A model generated the notes under the pieces. It made no database searches, was not told the DNA's origin, and saw only the letters and a program-made list of their open reading frames with translations. Positions 50,344 to 57,182 of a DNA stretch of 64,000 nucleotides are shown here, one piece after another; position 1 is the first letter of the stretch, and every line of letters begins with the position of its first letter. The stretch is taken from positions 62,001 to 126,000 of the IMG/VR virus record IMGVR_UViG_3300021137_000001; one strand, given 5' to 3'. This DNA comes from a virus. The position numbers and the translations under genes were made by a program.

Positions 50344-51323
50344 TAACAGATAACTTACGGAGTCAGATTAATGGAGTCAACACAACCTACAAAAATATCG
50401 AACCGTATGCTTATCGTGATGGGTATAGTGTTGTTTATATTGATCCCGGGCAGTTCTCTTATATTGATAGCCCTGGTTATCCTGAAGTCAAACTTTCCTG
50501 GGCTTGGTCAATTGGCGAAAAGATTGAGAAGATACAGCCGGATTATATTCATATACAAACGGAAGGCCCACTTGGACTAGCGGCACGTTTATATTGTAAT
50601 CGACACAATTTAAAATACAATACAAGTTATCATACCAAGTTCCCAGAGTTCTTAAAGAAAATATATCACATACCAGAGTTTTTAACTTACGCATACGTGC
50701 GTTGGTTTCATAAAGATTCTTATAAAATACTAACAACAACACAAACAATGGTTAACGAACTTAAAGCACATGAATTCGTTGCTCCAATTACTTCGTGGAC
50801 ACGTGGAGTTGATAGAGATAACTTAAAGCCATCTATTGTACATGAAGAATATACAATTAAACCAACAGTACTTTACGCAGGACGAGTAAGCAAAGAGAAA
50901 GGACTTGAAGATTTATGCAAGTTACAAGCACACTATAATATTGAGATTGTAGGTGATGGTCCATTTAGAGAATATTTGTATCACACATACAAAGACGTTA
51001 AGTTTTTAGGGTATCAGTCTGGTGAAGAACTAGCCAACAGTTATACACGTGCCGATGTGTTTGCCTTTCCAAGTAGAACAGATACGTTTGGCATTGTTAT
51101 TATTGAAGCGTTAAGTTGCGGTACTCCGGTTGCGGGTTATCCGGTACCAGGACCAATCGATATACTTGAGCAAGGTGTCAATGGTTATATGAATAATGAT
51201 TTAATGGTGGCGATAGAATTATGCTTGCCACTAGATAGAGCAATAGTACAAAAATCAAGTTTAACTTGGACTTGGTTAAACTGTTGGAATGTGTTTAGAA
51301 ACAACTTGATTAAAACTAAATAG
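50325..51323 (+). CDS. Glycosyltransferase family 4
   Basis: A 332-residue GT-B enzyme. KYNTSYHTKFPEF near residue 98 and the C-terminal donor site LYAGRVSKEKGLEDL (near 184) and SRTDTFGIVIIEALSCGTPVAGYPVPGP (near 250) are typical of family 4 enzymes such as alpha-mannosyl and sulfoquinovosyl transferases. Together with the phosphoesterase it would modify a lipid or LPS. AAGGTAACAACACA precedes the start. Confidence 0.85.
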   Translation: MSKILIVTDNLRSQINGVNTTYKNIEPYAYRDGYSVVYIDPGQFSYIDSPGYPEVKLSWAWSIGEKIEKIQPDYIHIQTEGPLGLAARLYCNRHNLKYNTSYHTKFPEFLKKIYHIPEFLTYAYVRWFHKDSYKILTTTQTMVNELKAHEFVAPITSWTRGVDRDNLKPSIVHEEYTIKPTVLYAGRVSKEKGLEDLCKLQAHYNIEIVGDGPFREYLYHTYKDVKFLGYQSGEELANSYTRADVFAFPSRTDTFGIVIIEALSCGTPVAGYPVPGPIDILEQGVNGYMNNDLMVAIELCLPLDRAIVQKSSLTWTWLNCWNVFRNNLIKTK

Positions 51324-51334
51324 TAGTATATAAT
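51306..51334 (+). promoter_or_regulatory. Sigma70-type promoter of the dehydrogenase gene
   Basis: TTGATT at 51306, 17-base spacer, TATAAT at 51329. It precedes the stub at 51357, the original start of the gene at 52143. Confidence 0.6.
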
Positions 51335-51356
51335 GATATTATAGAAAAGGGTGTGT

Positions 51357-51380
51357 ATGAAGATTGGAATTATCGGATAA
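51357..51380 (+). pseudogene. Orphaned start of the UDP-sugar dehydrogenase gene
   Basis: ATG with AAGGG upstream reads MKIGIIG and stops. The gene at 52143 begins MAIIGIIGFGYVGG. The shared bases ATTGGAATTATCGG-like (GGAATTATCGG in both) show where endonuclease 11 entered the gene. The stop is created by the joined late promoter sequence (GGATAA). Confidence 0.65.
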
Positions 51381-51387
51381 ATACTTT

Positions 51388-52143
51388 ATGCATAATTCTT
51401 CTCAACCTTATACCTATCTTATTGGATGGAGCAAATATAAAAAATATTATTACGGAGTTAGGTACGCTAAAAATTGTTTACCAACTGATTTATGGATTAA
51501 ATATTTCACCTCATCATTGATTGTTGCATCGACCCGAGTAGAACTCGGCGAGCCGGATATTATACAAGTTCGAAAAATATTTGTAACTAAAGAACAAGCA
51601 AGAAACTGGGAAACAAAGGTATTGAAACGAATGAAGGTAGTTGTTAGCGAAATGTTTCTTAATAAGAATGATAGACCTGCGCCACCAATAAGTAATCGAC
51701 CTATGTCAGAATATAATAAGAAAAAATTATTAGAAGCTAAATTAGGCAAACCTAGATCTGAAGTAACTAAACAAAAAATTAAAGAAGCAAGAGTTAACCA
51801 AGATATGAATTGCCGACTGGGGCATATTGTATCAGTAGAAACAAGACAAAAAATTCGTGATGCAAATTTAGGTAAAACAATGTCAGCTGACACAAAAGAC
51901 AAAATTTCAGCAGGCAACAAAGGAAAACATTTTGATAAACGATCAGTAGAAACAAGACAAAAAATTCGTGATGCAAATTTAGGTAAAACAATGTCAGCTG
52001 ACACAAAAGACAAAATTTCAGCAGGCAACAAAGGGAAACCAAAACCAATCACACAATGCCCGCATTGTTTAAAATTTGGTGGAGTTTCACAAATGCAACA
52101 GTGGCATTTTAATAAATGTAAACTTTTTAAGAAGGAAGTATAA
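51388..52143 (+). CDS. GIY-YIG-like homing endonuclease 11 (dehydrogenase site)
   Basis: A 251-residue divergent GIY-YIG nuclease: YTYLIGWSKYKKYYYGVRYAK is the core. Five NUMOD3-like repeats follow, two of which belong to a perfect 93-base direct repeat. The C-terminus is a CPHCLKFGG...QQWHFNKC zinc-finger-like motif like that of endonucleases 7 and 8. The start ATG 51388 follows ATAAATA by 4 bases; an alternative upstream frame start at 51364 overlaps the stub. The stop overlaps the next ATG (TAATG). Confidence 0.8.
   Translation: MHNSSQPYTYLIGWSKYKKYYYGVRYAKNCLPTDLWIKYFTSSLIVASTRVELGEPDIIQVRKIFVTKEQARNWETKVLKRMKVVVSEMFLNKNDRPAPPISNRPMSEYNKKKLLEAKLGKPRSEVTKQKIKEARVNQDMNCRLGHIVSVETRQKIRDANLGKTMSADTKDKISAGNKGKHFDKRSVETRQKIRDANLGKTMSADTKDKISAGNKGKPKPITQCPHCLKFGGVSQMQQWHFNKCKLFKKEV
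51831..51923 (+). repeat. 93-base direct repeat, copy 1
   Basis: Identical to 51942-52034 with an offset of 111 bases. Encodes a NUMOD3-like pair (SVETRQKIRDANLGK, SADTKDKISAG). A recent tandem duplication. Confidence 0.85.
51942..52034 (+). repeat. 93-base direct repeat, copy 2
   Basis: Second perfect copy of 51831-51923, in frame, adding one DNA-binding unit pair to the endonuclease. Confidence 0.85.
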
Positions 52144-52934
52144 TGGCAATTATCGGAATTATCGGGTTTGGGTATGTCGGTGGCGCAGTAGCAAGTAGCT
52201 ATGCTGAAGAGAAATTATTAATCAACGACCCTATTGTTCATCCAGCATCGTCAGTTAGTTACGCAACAATGATGAAAAAATGTCGTGCAATATTTGTATG
52301 TGTGCCAACTCCGGAATCAGAGGATGGCACTTGTAATATAAGCATTATGACATCAGTATTAAATGGATTAAAAGGTTACGATGGTTTAGTAATCTGCAAA
52401 TGTACTGCTCCTCCCGATATATATAAACAATTAGAACACGACTTAGATCTTAAACTTGTACATGTTCCAGAGTTTTTAACGCAAGCACGTGCAAATGATG
52501 ATTATATCAACCCACATAAAATAGTAGTTGGCTGTAAGAAAAAATTACGCGAAGAAGTTGCTGATGTGATAATGGCAAGTGCTGTTAACTTTGACAGAGA
52601 TAATATCGAATACTGTGATATTGCTACTGCAAGTTTCTTTAAGTACTTCGCTAACAATATGCTGGCTATCAAAGTTGTATTGAACAACGAGTTTTCTGTA
52701 TTAGCAGGTGCGATGGGTGTTAAGTGGGAAGATATTGCTAGCATAGCATCAACCGATTCGAGACTCGGTGACACACATTGGTCAGTACCGGGCCCAGACG
52801 GACAAGTTGGCTTTGGTGGTGCTTGCTTTCCAAAAGATACAGAAGCATTTGCAAAACTTGCGAAGCCACATAATGTAAAATTATCTGTGCTTAATGCCGC
52901 AATACTGGCTAATAAACTAATGCGTGACGAATAA
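52143..52934 (+). CDS. UDP-glucose/GDP-mannose dehydrogenase-like protein, short form
   Basis: A 263-residue protein. GIIGFGYVGGAVA near residue 6 is the NAD-binding motif, VPTPES near 57 and FFKYFANNMLAIKVVLNNE near 168 are family motifs, and FGGACFPKDTEAF near 222 contains the catalytic Cys. The C-terminal UDP-binding domain (about 130 residues) is missing, so it is a short form. It could make a sugar acid for surface glycans or lack activity. Its present start was supplied by or repaired after the endonuclease insertion. Confidence 0.8.
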   Translation: MAIIGIIGFGYVGGAVASSYAEEKLLINDPIVHPASSVSYATMMKKCRAIFVCVPTPESEDGTCNISIMTSVLNGLKGYDGLVICKCTAPPDIYKQLEHDLDLKLVHVPEFLTQARANDDYINPHKIVVGCKKKLREEVADVIMASAVNFDRDNIEYCDIATASFFKYFANNMLAIKVVLNNEFSVLAGAMGVKWEDIASIASTDSRLGDTHWSVPGPDGQVGFGGACFPKDTEAFAKLAKPHNVKLSVLNAAILANKLMRDE

Positions 52935-52962
52935 TAAATATAAGATAATTAAGAGAAACTCG

Positions 52963-54018
52963 ATGAACAAGATATTATTCGTACTCAAACGTAAAGACAA
53001 CTTTAACGCAGTTGTTGACTCGCACGTCGGGGTGTCGACTGGACTTTATAACTCTGCAAGTTTTATGAACAACATGCTTAACGATAGCGGAGTTGAAAGC
53101 AAGATGGTTGTTGTTCCAGATAACAACGCCATCGATAGAGAAGTAACAGCATATCGCCCAACACATGTAATCATCGAAGCACTTTGGGTAGTGCCAGAAA
53201 AGTTTATTATTCTAAGCAAACTCCACCCGACAGTAACATGGATTATTAGACTACATAGTGAAATGCCATTCTTAGCAGGTGAAGGTATGGCAATGGATTG
53301 GATTGGCGAATACGCAAGTTTTAAAAATATTGTTATTGCCGCCAACGCACCACGTATGTTAAGTGAAGTACGTTTCTTCTTGCAATGTAAGAATGGTTGG
53401 ACAGACGAGAAAACAAACAGCAAAGTAATTTATTTTCCTAATTATTATCCAACAGAGTTTGTACAAAAACCTTATATGGCCGCCGACAAAGAATTTATTG
53501 ACATTGGCTGCTTTGGTGCAGTCCGTCCGTTAAAGAATCATATGCTACAAGCATTTGCTTCACTTAAATTTGCAAATAAGATAGGTAAGAAATTACGCTT
53601 TCATATTAACTCTGGCAGATTAGAAATGAAAGGCGAACCAGTGTTAAACAACTTACGTGGACTGTTTCAACACTTAGCAGAAAAAGGTCATGTAGTTATC
53701 AGTCATGGTTGGACACATAGAGATGACTTCTTATTGCTATGTGCGCAGATGGATATTGGTATGCAAGTTAGTTTCTCTGAAACATTTAACATAGTTGGAG
53801 CTGACTTTATTAGTCAAGGTGTTCCGCTATTGGGAAGTAGTGAGATTCCGTGGTCGAGTAATACATTTAATAGTGACCCAACAAGTAGTGATGATATATT
53901 TCAGAAGTTAATGCTAACACATAACAATCCTGAGAAGAATATTATGCAACATCAGGGATTATTAACTAAGTATGTAAGTGAAACACAAGGTATATGGCAA
54001 GACTATTTTAAAGGGTAA
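52963..54018 (+). CDS. Phage GT-B-like glycosyltransferase
   Basis: A 351-residue protein. The N-terminus MNKILFVLKRKDNF and VSTGLYNSASFMNNML resemble GT-B enzymes of T4-like phages; IDIGCFGAVRPLKNHMLQA near residue 180 and the C-terminal MQVSFSETFNIVGADFISQGVPLLGS near 265 are the donor-site motifs (E-x7-E/D region). Probably transfers a sugar to a surface or virion component. Start at ATG 52963 chosen over an in-frame upstream ATG because AAGAGAAAC lies in front. Confidence 0.75.
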   Translation: MNKILFVLKRKDNFNAVVDSHVGVSTGLYNSASFMNNMLNDSGVESKMVVVPDNNAIDREVTAYRPTHVIIEALWVVPEKFIILSKLHPTVTWIIRLHSEMPFLAGEGMAMDWIGEYASFKNIVIAANAPRMLSEVRFFLQCKNGWTDEKTNSKVIYFPNYYPTEFVQKPYMAADKEFIDIGCFGAVRPLKNHMLQAFASLKFANKIGKKLRFHINSGRLEMKGEPVLNNLRGLFQHLAEKGHVVISHGWTHRDDFLLLCAQMDIGMQVSFSETFNIVGADFISQGVPLLGSSEIPWSSNTFNSDPTSSDDIFQKLMLTHNNPEKNIMQHQGLLTKYVSETQGIWQDYFKG

Positions 54019-54022
54019 CAAA

Positions 54023-54241
54023 ATGAGCGTACATCACAAGAAACATCATGTAAAGATACACAAATGGATACACGGGATATTAGAAGTAGTACATCACAAT
54101 TTTGAATCATTGGAAGAAGCATTAGGATTTGCTGATGAACATTCTGCTAACAAAGAACATTCCGGACATCAAGTTAAAGTGTACAACGAAGATAACGAAT
54201 TAGTACATACTACTAACTGCTATCACGATACTTACGCATAA
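54023..54241 (+). CDS. Small His-rich phage protein
   Basis: A 72-residue protein with eleven or more His, opening MSVHHKKHHVKIHKW and containing HNFESLEEALGFADEH. Beta-alpha layout; could bind metal. Short phage proteins with this F-x-S-x-E-E-A pattern are common; function unknown. Starts 4 bases after the previous stop. Confidence 0.6.
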   Translation: MSVHHKKHHVKIHKWIHGILEVVHHNFESLEEALGFADEHSANKEHSGHQVKVYNEDNELVHTTNCYHDTYA

Positions 54242-54356
54242 ATTAGATGTCTTTAATGGTTTTACGTATGTTAAATGGTGGTTTTCGGTGCTACTATAGT
54301 TATAAGTACTAGTAACAACACAACGTTGTTTTAGACTTTTATCTAGGAGAATTATT

Positions 54357-54428
54357 ATGTGGACTACACCAGCAGTTACTGAAATGAGATTTGGTATGGA
54401 AATTTGTATGTATGTGATGAACAAATAA
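54357..54428 (+). CDS. pqqA: PQQ precursor peptide PqqA
   Basis: A 23-codon gene with a strong AGGAG 7 bases before the ATG and a strong terminator 18 bases after the stop. The peptide starts MWTTPAVTEMRFG and ends MYVMNK. Length, the MW-x-x-P start, the R-x-G core, and Glu-15 and Tyr-19 (E-x3-Y) agree with bacterial PqqA, in which exactly those two side chains are joined by PqqE to build pyrroloquinoline quinone. No pqqBCDE is in the window, so host enzymes would process it. PQQ is the cofactor of methanol dehydrogenase, which suggests a methylotrophic host. Confidence 0.8.
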   Translation: MWTTPAVTEMRFGMEICMYVMNK

Positions 54429-54446
54429 TTATTGTTCTAAGTATAG

Positions 54447-54470
54447 AAAAGACACTCCGGTGTCTTTTTT
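54447..54470 (+). terminator. Rho-independent terminator after pqqA
   Basis: AAAAGACAC / GTGTCTTTT with a TCCG loop and a T tract. Confidence 0.9.
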
Positions 54471-54486
54471 AATGGCTAAATAATCA

Positions 54487-54515
54487 TTGACAGTAGAACA
54501 ATTTAGTGTTATAAT
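54487..54515 (+). promoter_or_regulatory. Sigma70-type promoter of the omega-like gene
   Basis: TTGACA at 54487, 17-base spacer, TATAAT at 54510. Perfect consensus. Confidence 0.85.
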
Positions 54516-54546
54516 AGTACTTTAAATAATAACTTAGGTACATATT

Positions 54547-54810
54547 ATGTCAAAAATAGCTTCAGTTGAGCAATACAATATCGATAACTGCGACGCAGTA
54601 TTTGATGGTAATCGATTCCAATTAATTTTAGCCGCAGGCGTTCGAGCGCATGAGATTGCAACAGCTCGTGTGACTGCATCACGTAATGCTGGCGCGACCG
54701 GAGTTCAAGTAAGGCATGATAATCTTGCTGTAGTTGCGGCACTACTTGAAGTTGACACTGGCAAGTTTGGTAAAGAGTATTTAAACAAAGTAGGCAAGAC
54801 AGGTAAGTAA
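54547..54810 (+). CDS. RNA polymerase omega subunit-like protein
   Basis: An 87-residue protein. GNRFQLILAAGVRAHEIA near residue 21 matches the first conserved helix of RpoZ (N-R-F-x-L-x-L-x-A-x-x-R-A-x-x-I/L) and NLAVVAALLEVDTGK near residue 60 matches the second (K-x-x-V-x-A-L-x-E-I). Omega helps hold the beta' subunit and affects promoter choice; a phage version could reshape host polymerase. A perfect sigma70 promoter implies early expression. Family assignment rests on two short motifs. Confidence 0.6.
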   Translation: MSKIASVEQYNIDNCDAVFDGNRFQLILAAGVRAHEIATARVTASRNAGATGVQVRHDNLAVVAALLEVDTGKFGKEYLNKVGKTGK

Positions 54811-54829
54811 CAATTTTATCCGGTTAAGG

Positions 54830-54837
54830 CATAAATA
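54830..54837 (+). promoter_or_regulatory. T4-late-type promoter
   Basis: CATAAATA 23 bases before the HNH gene, with TAGGGG between. Confidence 0.5.
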
Positions 54838-54860
54838 CTCTACTAGGGGTGCTTTAACCA

Positions 54861-55280
54861 ATGACTAAAAAAGATAAGATTTATAAATGTTTAAATTGTG
54901 ATGCTATAATTCCGTTTAAAGGATATACATATACACACAAATACTGTAATAATAAATGTCAAAGTGAGTTAAGAGCAAAAGATGCGCTCGATAAACACAA
55001 AGTGGCATTTTTTGAAGGAAGTTGTAAAAGTAGGCCGAGAATTAGGCAGATACTTGCAGAAATTCGCGGATATAAATGTGAATGCTGTGGATTGTCGGAG
55101 TGGCAAGGTAATTCGATTGTGTTGCAAGTGGATCATATTAATGGTGATCCATATAATGACAATCCGGATAACTTGAGACTTATTTGTCCTAATTGTCATA
55201 GCCAAACCGATACATTTGCTGGAGCCAATAGAGGTAACGGTAGATGGAGTAAAGAAGGACTTGCAAGGTATTACAAGTAA
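54861..55280 (+). CDS. HNH homing endonuclease 12 (tRNA site)
   Basis: A 139-residue HNH nuclease. A zinc finger YKCLNCDAIIPF...KYCNNKCQ (residues 7-35) precedes a YKCECCG...LQVDHINGDPYNDNPDNLRLICPNCHSQ core (residues 72-115), a full HNH motif with two Cys pairs. It ends 13 bases before tRNA-Met. Probably targets the tRNA region. Confidence 0.85.
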   Translation: MTKKDKIYKCLNCDAIIPFKGYTYTHKYCNNKCQSELRAKDALDKHKVAFFEGSCKSRPRIRQILAEIRGYKCECCGLSEWQGNSIVLQVDHINGDPYNDNPDNLRLICPNCHSQTDTFAGANRGNGRWSKEGLARYYK

Positions 55281-55293
55281 TTTAATTTTAATT

Positions 55294-55369
55294 GGGTCGA
55301 TAACTCACTCGGCGAGAGTACTGTGCTCATAACGCAGAAGGCAGGGATCATAACCCTGGCGACCCACCA
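55294..55369 (+). tRNA. tRNA with CAT anticodon (Met or Ile2)
   Basis: Acceptor GGGTCGA, anticodon arm CTGTG-CTCATAA-CGCAG, encoded CCA. The last acceptor pair (A7-G66) is mismatched and the T loop ATCATAA lacks the usual TTC, so the molecule is unusual. CAT could read AUG or, if lysidinylated, AUA. Confidence 0.75.
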
Positions 55370-55374
55370 ACAAA

Positions 55375-55452
55375 GCGTCCGTAGCTCATCTGGACTAGAG
55401 CATGGGATTTCTACTCCCAGGGTAGCTGGTTCGAATCCAGCCGGGCGCACCA
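55375..55452 (+). tRNA. tRNA-Arg (TCT)
   Basis: Acceptor GCGTCCG / CGGGCGC, anticodon arm TGGGA-TTTCTAC-TCCCA, T loop TTCGAAT, encoded CCA. Reads AGA, a codon frequent in AT-rich genes. Confidence 0.9.
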
Positions 55453-55473
55453 CTTTTTATATAAGGAAACACA

Positions 55474-55665
55474 ATGAGAACAAAGTCAGAATTTGATATT
55501 GCAATGGAAGAATTTTTAGCCAACGGTGGCGAAGTAAAACAAATAGCACGTGGCGTACAAAGTGAAACAGCAACAACAAACTTCTGGGGCGCACCAAAGA
55601 AAAAAGCCGCAGTAGAAGCAGTAAATGAGTTAGGCGCAACAGGTATTGACGTAATAGAAGAATAA
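55474..55665 (+). CDS. Small phage protein, unknown
   Basis: A 63-residue protein starting MRTKSEFDIAMEEFLANGGEVKQI, with AAGGAAAC upstream. Helical N-terminus and the short NFWGAPKKK motif; looks like a small DNA- or protein-binding helix pair. No family recognised. Confidence 0.55.
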   Translation: MRTKSEFDIAMEEFLANGGEVKQIARGVQSETATTNFWGAPKKKAAVEAVNELGATGIDVIEE

Positions 55666-55687
55666 TAATATCAGTTCAAAAATAAAA

Positions 55688-55695
55688 TATAAATA
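55688..55695 (+). promoter_or_regulatory. T4-late-type promoter
   Basis: Perfect TATAAATA, 28 bases before the TTG start of the next gene; GGAGGT lies between. Confidence 0.6.
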
Positions 55696-55722
55696 TATTA
55701 GTAATAATGGAGGTAACTCGAC

Positions 55723-56370
55723 TTGCACAATCCTGTAGAAAAACCAACTTGGTTATATAAACCTATCGATGATATCCCTGAATTGAATAAAATTCAAAAG
55801 GAATGTTTTCGAATCTATTCGGCTGTAAAGAAAGATATATGCAAAGATGTTGGCTGGGCCATTGCTGGAATAGAATTAGATATAATGAAAAAACTTGCAC
55901 CAAATTATATTAATTTTTTAAAAAAATTAGGGTTATACGAGATTTATGCCGGTACAGCATTTTCTGCTAGTATAGGGATACAAAAATATCCTTGTCCTGT
56001 ACACGTTGATTGTAAAGACTGGCGCCAATTACCATTTTCACTTAATATACCAGTTGTTGGATGTGAGGATAGTTATACTGTTTTTTATGATGTTGATGAA
56101 TCATCCGATCCTGCAAACGCATTACCAGATACATGGGATAATAATTATATGAAAATGAATAAAATTGAAGGAGTGGTCGGATATTCCGAAAAAACAGCAA
56201 AAGAAATTGGCAGAATGCCTGCTACCCAACCTGCATTTGTAAACATTGGTATTCCTCACCGCCCTGTGACAAATCATACTAATCTAAGATTAGTTATGTT
56301 ATCGAGATTTACACCTGACATATTTGATTATGTAAATAATGACATATTTAAAACTAAATTATCAGAATAA
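55723..56370 (+). CDS. Fe(II)/2-oxoglutarate-dioxygenase-like protein
   Basis: A 215-residue protein starting at TTG with GGAGGT 9 bases upstream. YPCPVHVDCKDWRQLPFSLNIPV near residue 87 gives an H-x-D pair, and NIGIPHRPVTNHTNLRLVML near residue 183 gives the distal His and the Arg, the ligand set of double-stranded-beta-helix Fe(II)/2OG enzymes. Marine T4-like phages carry many such enzymes of unknown substrate. The fold call rests on these motifs only. Confidence 0.5.
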   Translation: MHNPVEKPTWLYKPIDDIPELNKIQKECFRIYSAVKKDICKDVGWAIAGIELDIMKKLAPNYINFLKKLGLYEIYAGTAFSASIGIQKYPCPVHVDCKDWRQLPFSLNIPVVGCEDSYTVFYDVDESSDPANALPDTWDNNYMKMNKIEGVVGYSEKTAKEIGRMPATQPAFVNIGIPHRPVTNHTNLRLVMLSRFTPDIFDYVNNDIFKTKLSE

Positions 56371-56411
56371 TACCAGTTCAAAAATAAATGATAAATAATT
56401 AGATAAAGTGC

Positions 56412-56440
56412 TTGACAAGAGTATAAATAGAATATATAAT
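56412..56440 (+). promoter_or_regulatory. Sigma70-type promoter upstream of the tRNA region
   Basis: TTGACA at 56412, 17-base spacer, TATAAT at 56435; the spacer also contains TATAAATA. Confidence 0.7.
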
Positions 56441-56474
56441 AGTTGTATAAGTTAATAAGGAAGTGAGAAAACAA

Positions 56475-56600
56475 ATGTTCAAATCGTTACATCAGTTTAA
56501 GATATCAACACTCGTGCAGTTATGCGGCGTGTCTTCTTATTGGTCAGCGATTGAGATGAATACGAGTGATCGCGCACCGAATAGAAAGGGTTTAAGTTAA
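56475..56600 (+). CDS. Possible 41-residue leader peptide
   Basis: A frame starting MFKSLHQFKISTLVQL after AAGGAAGTGAG, ending before a terminator. Basic, with one Cys. No relative recognised; the promoter, ribosome-binding site and terminator around it make expression plausible. Confidence 0.4.
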   Translation: MFKSLHQFKISTLVQLCGVSSYWSAIEMNTSDRAPNRKGLS

Positions 56601-56629
56601 CGTTTATTATTATATATGAATTTTTACTT

Positions 56630-56661
56630 AAACCTTAGAATTAAAAACTCTAAGGTTTTTT
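56630..56661 (+). terminator. Rho-independent terminator
   Basis: AAACCTTAGA / TCTAAGGTTT with a 9-base loop and a T tract. Confidence 0.9.
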
Positions 56662-56900
56662 GCTTTTAGCAGTAAGTGTTTTGGAAACGAGGTCCATAAC
56701 TAAACACTATAAAGATTGTAAGTTGAACGGGCGGAACTAGGGATGAAGCACCTTGTGTGGTGTGAAAAATCTAGCATAATAAAGTACATTAATCGGCAAC
56801 TAGGTCCCACGCAATGTGGATTATGTCAGAGGCGAGTAATTAGTGTGCTTTATTATACGCATTCACATGAGTGCGGTACACAATTTGTAGTGCATTTTGT
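56662..56900 (+). ncRNA. Gene-free stretch with structured RNA candidate
   Basis: No reading frame. AGTGTTT/AAACACT (56670-56703) is a short hairpin. An 18-pair stem joins 56776-56793 with 56839-56856 (two G-U pairs), enclosing CCAC/GTGG. CGCATTCA/TGAGTGCG forms another hairpin at 56858-56875. The large stem has relatives at 57796 and 58812. Likely part of the tRNA precursor; no known RNA family is recognised. Confidence 0.45.
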
Positions 56901-56975
56901 CAGGGTATAGCTCAGCCTGGCCAGAGTCCTCGGTTTGGAACCGAGTTGTCGTAAGTTCGAATCTTACTACCCTGA
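56901..56975 (+). tRNA. tRNA-Pro (TGG)
   Basis: Acceptor CAGGGTA / TACCCTG, anticodon arm CTCGG-TTTGGAA-CCGAG, T loop TTCGAAT, no encoded CCA. The acceptor stem continues outwards by 10 further perfect base pairs (TGCATTTTGT / ACAAAATGCA), so the discriminator A is paired. Confidence 0.85.
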
Positions 56976-56999
56976 CAAAATGCATTACTTAAAAAGAGG

Positions 57000-57028
57000 T
57001 TAACACATACGGTAATTGGTAGTATAAT
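57000..57028 (+). promoter_or_regulatory. Sigma70-type promoter of the tRNA-Glu unit
   Basis: TTAACA at 57000, 17-base spacer, TATAAT at 57023. A boxA-like site follows. Confidence 0.65.
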
Positions 57029-57050
57029 AGCTACTTGAAGTTAAGTAATA

Positions 57051-57062
57051 CGCTCTTTAACA
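57051..57062 (+). promoter_or_regulatory. boxA-like antitermination site
   Basis: CGCTCTTTAACA, identical to the boxA core of bacterial rRNA operon leaders that binds NusB-S10. It lies between the promoter at 57000 and tRNA-Glu, where an antitermination signal for a long tRNA transcript would be expected. Confidence 0.6.
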
Positions 57063-57080
57063 GTTTGGAAGTTTTACAAT

Positions 57081-57153
57081 ATCGCATTCATCTAGTGGCC
57101 TAAGATACTGCCCTTTCACGGCAGGTACACGGATTCGAATTCCGTATGCGATA
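57081..57153 (+). tRNA. tRNA-Glu (TTC)
   Basis: Acceptor ATCGCAT / ATGCGAT, anticodon arm CTGCC-CTTTCAC-GGCAG, T loop TTCGAAT, no encoded CCA. A1-T72 instead of the usual G1-C72 is unusual for tRNA-Glu. Confidence 0.82.
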
Positions 57154-57169
57154 CACATAGTAAATTTTG

Positions 57170-57177
57170 TATAAATA
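57170..57177 (+). promoter_or_regulatory. T4-late-type promoter, leaderless geometry
   Basis: Perfect TATAAATA, then CAAGT and ATG at 57183. Confidence 0.65.
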
Positions 57178-57182
57178 CAAGT

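Noticed and set aside
51450-52052. 200-residue minus-strand frame
   Set aside because: Antisense shadow of the repeat-rich endonuclease 11; hydrophobic, low-complexity translation without start signals.
54861-55280. Second omega or DNA-binding regulator
   Set aside because: Zinc-finger start looked regulatory, but the complete HNH core shows an endonuclease.
56662-56900. Group I intron or tmRNA
   Set aside because: Long stems and nearby homing genes suggested an intron, but no split tRNA or gene flanks the region and I cannot find the conserved core; no tmRNA tag frame or alanine tRNA-like ends are present.
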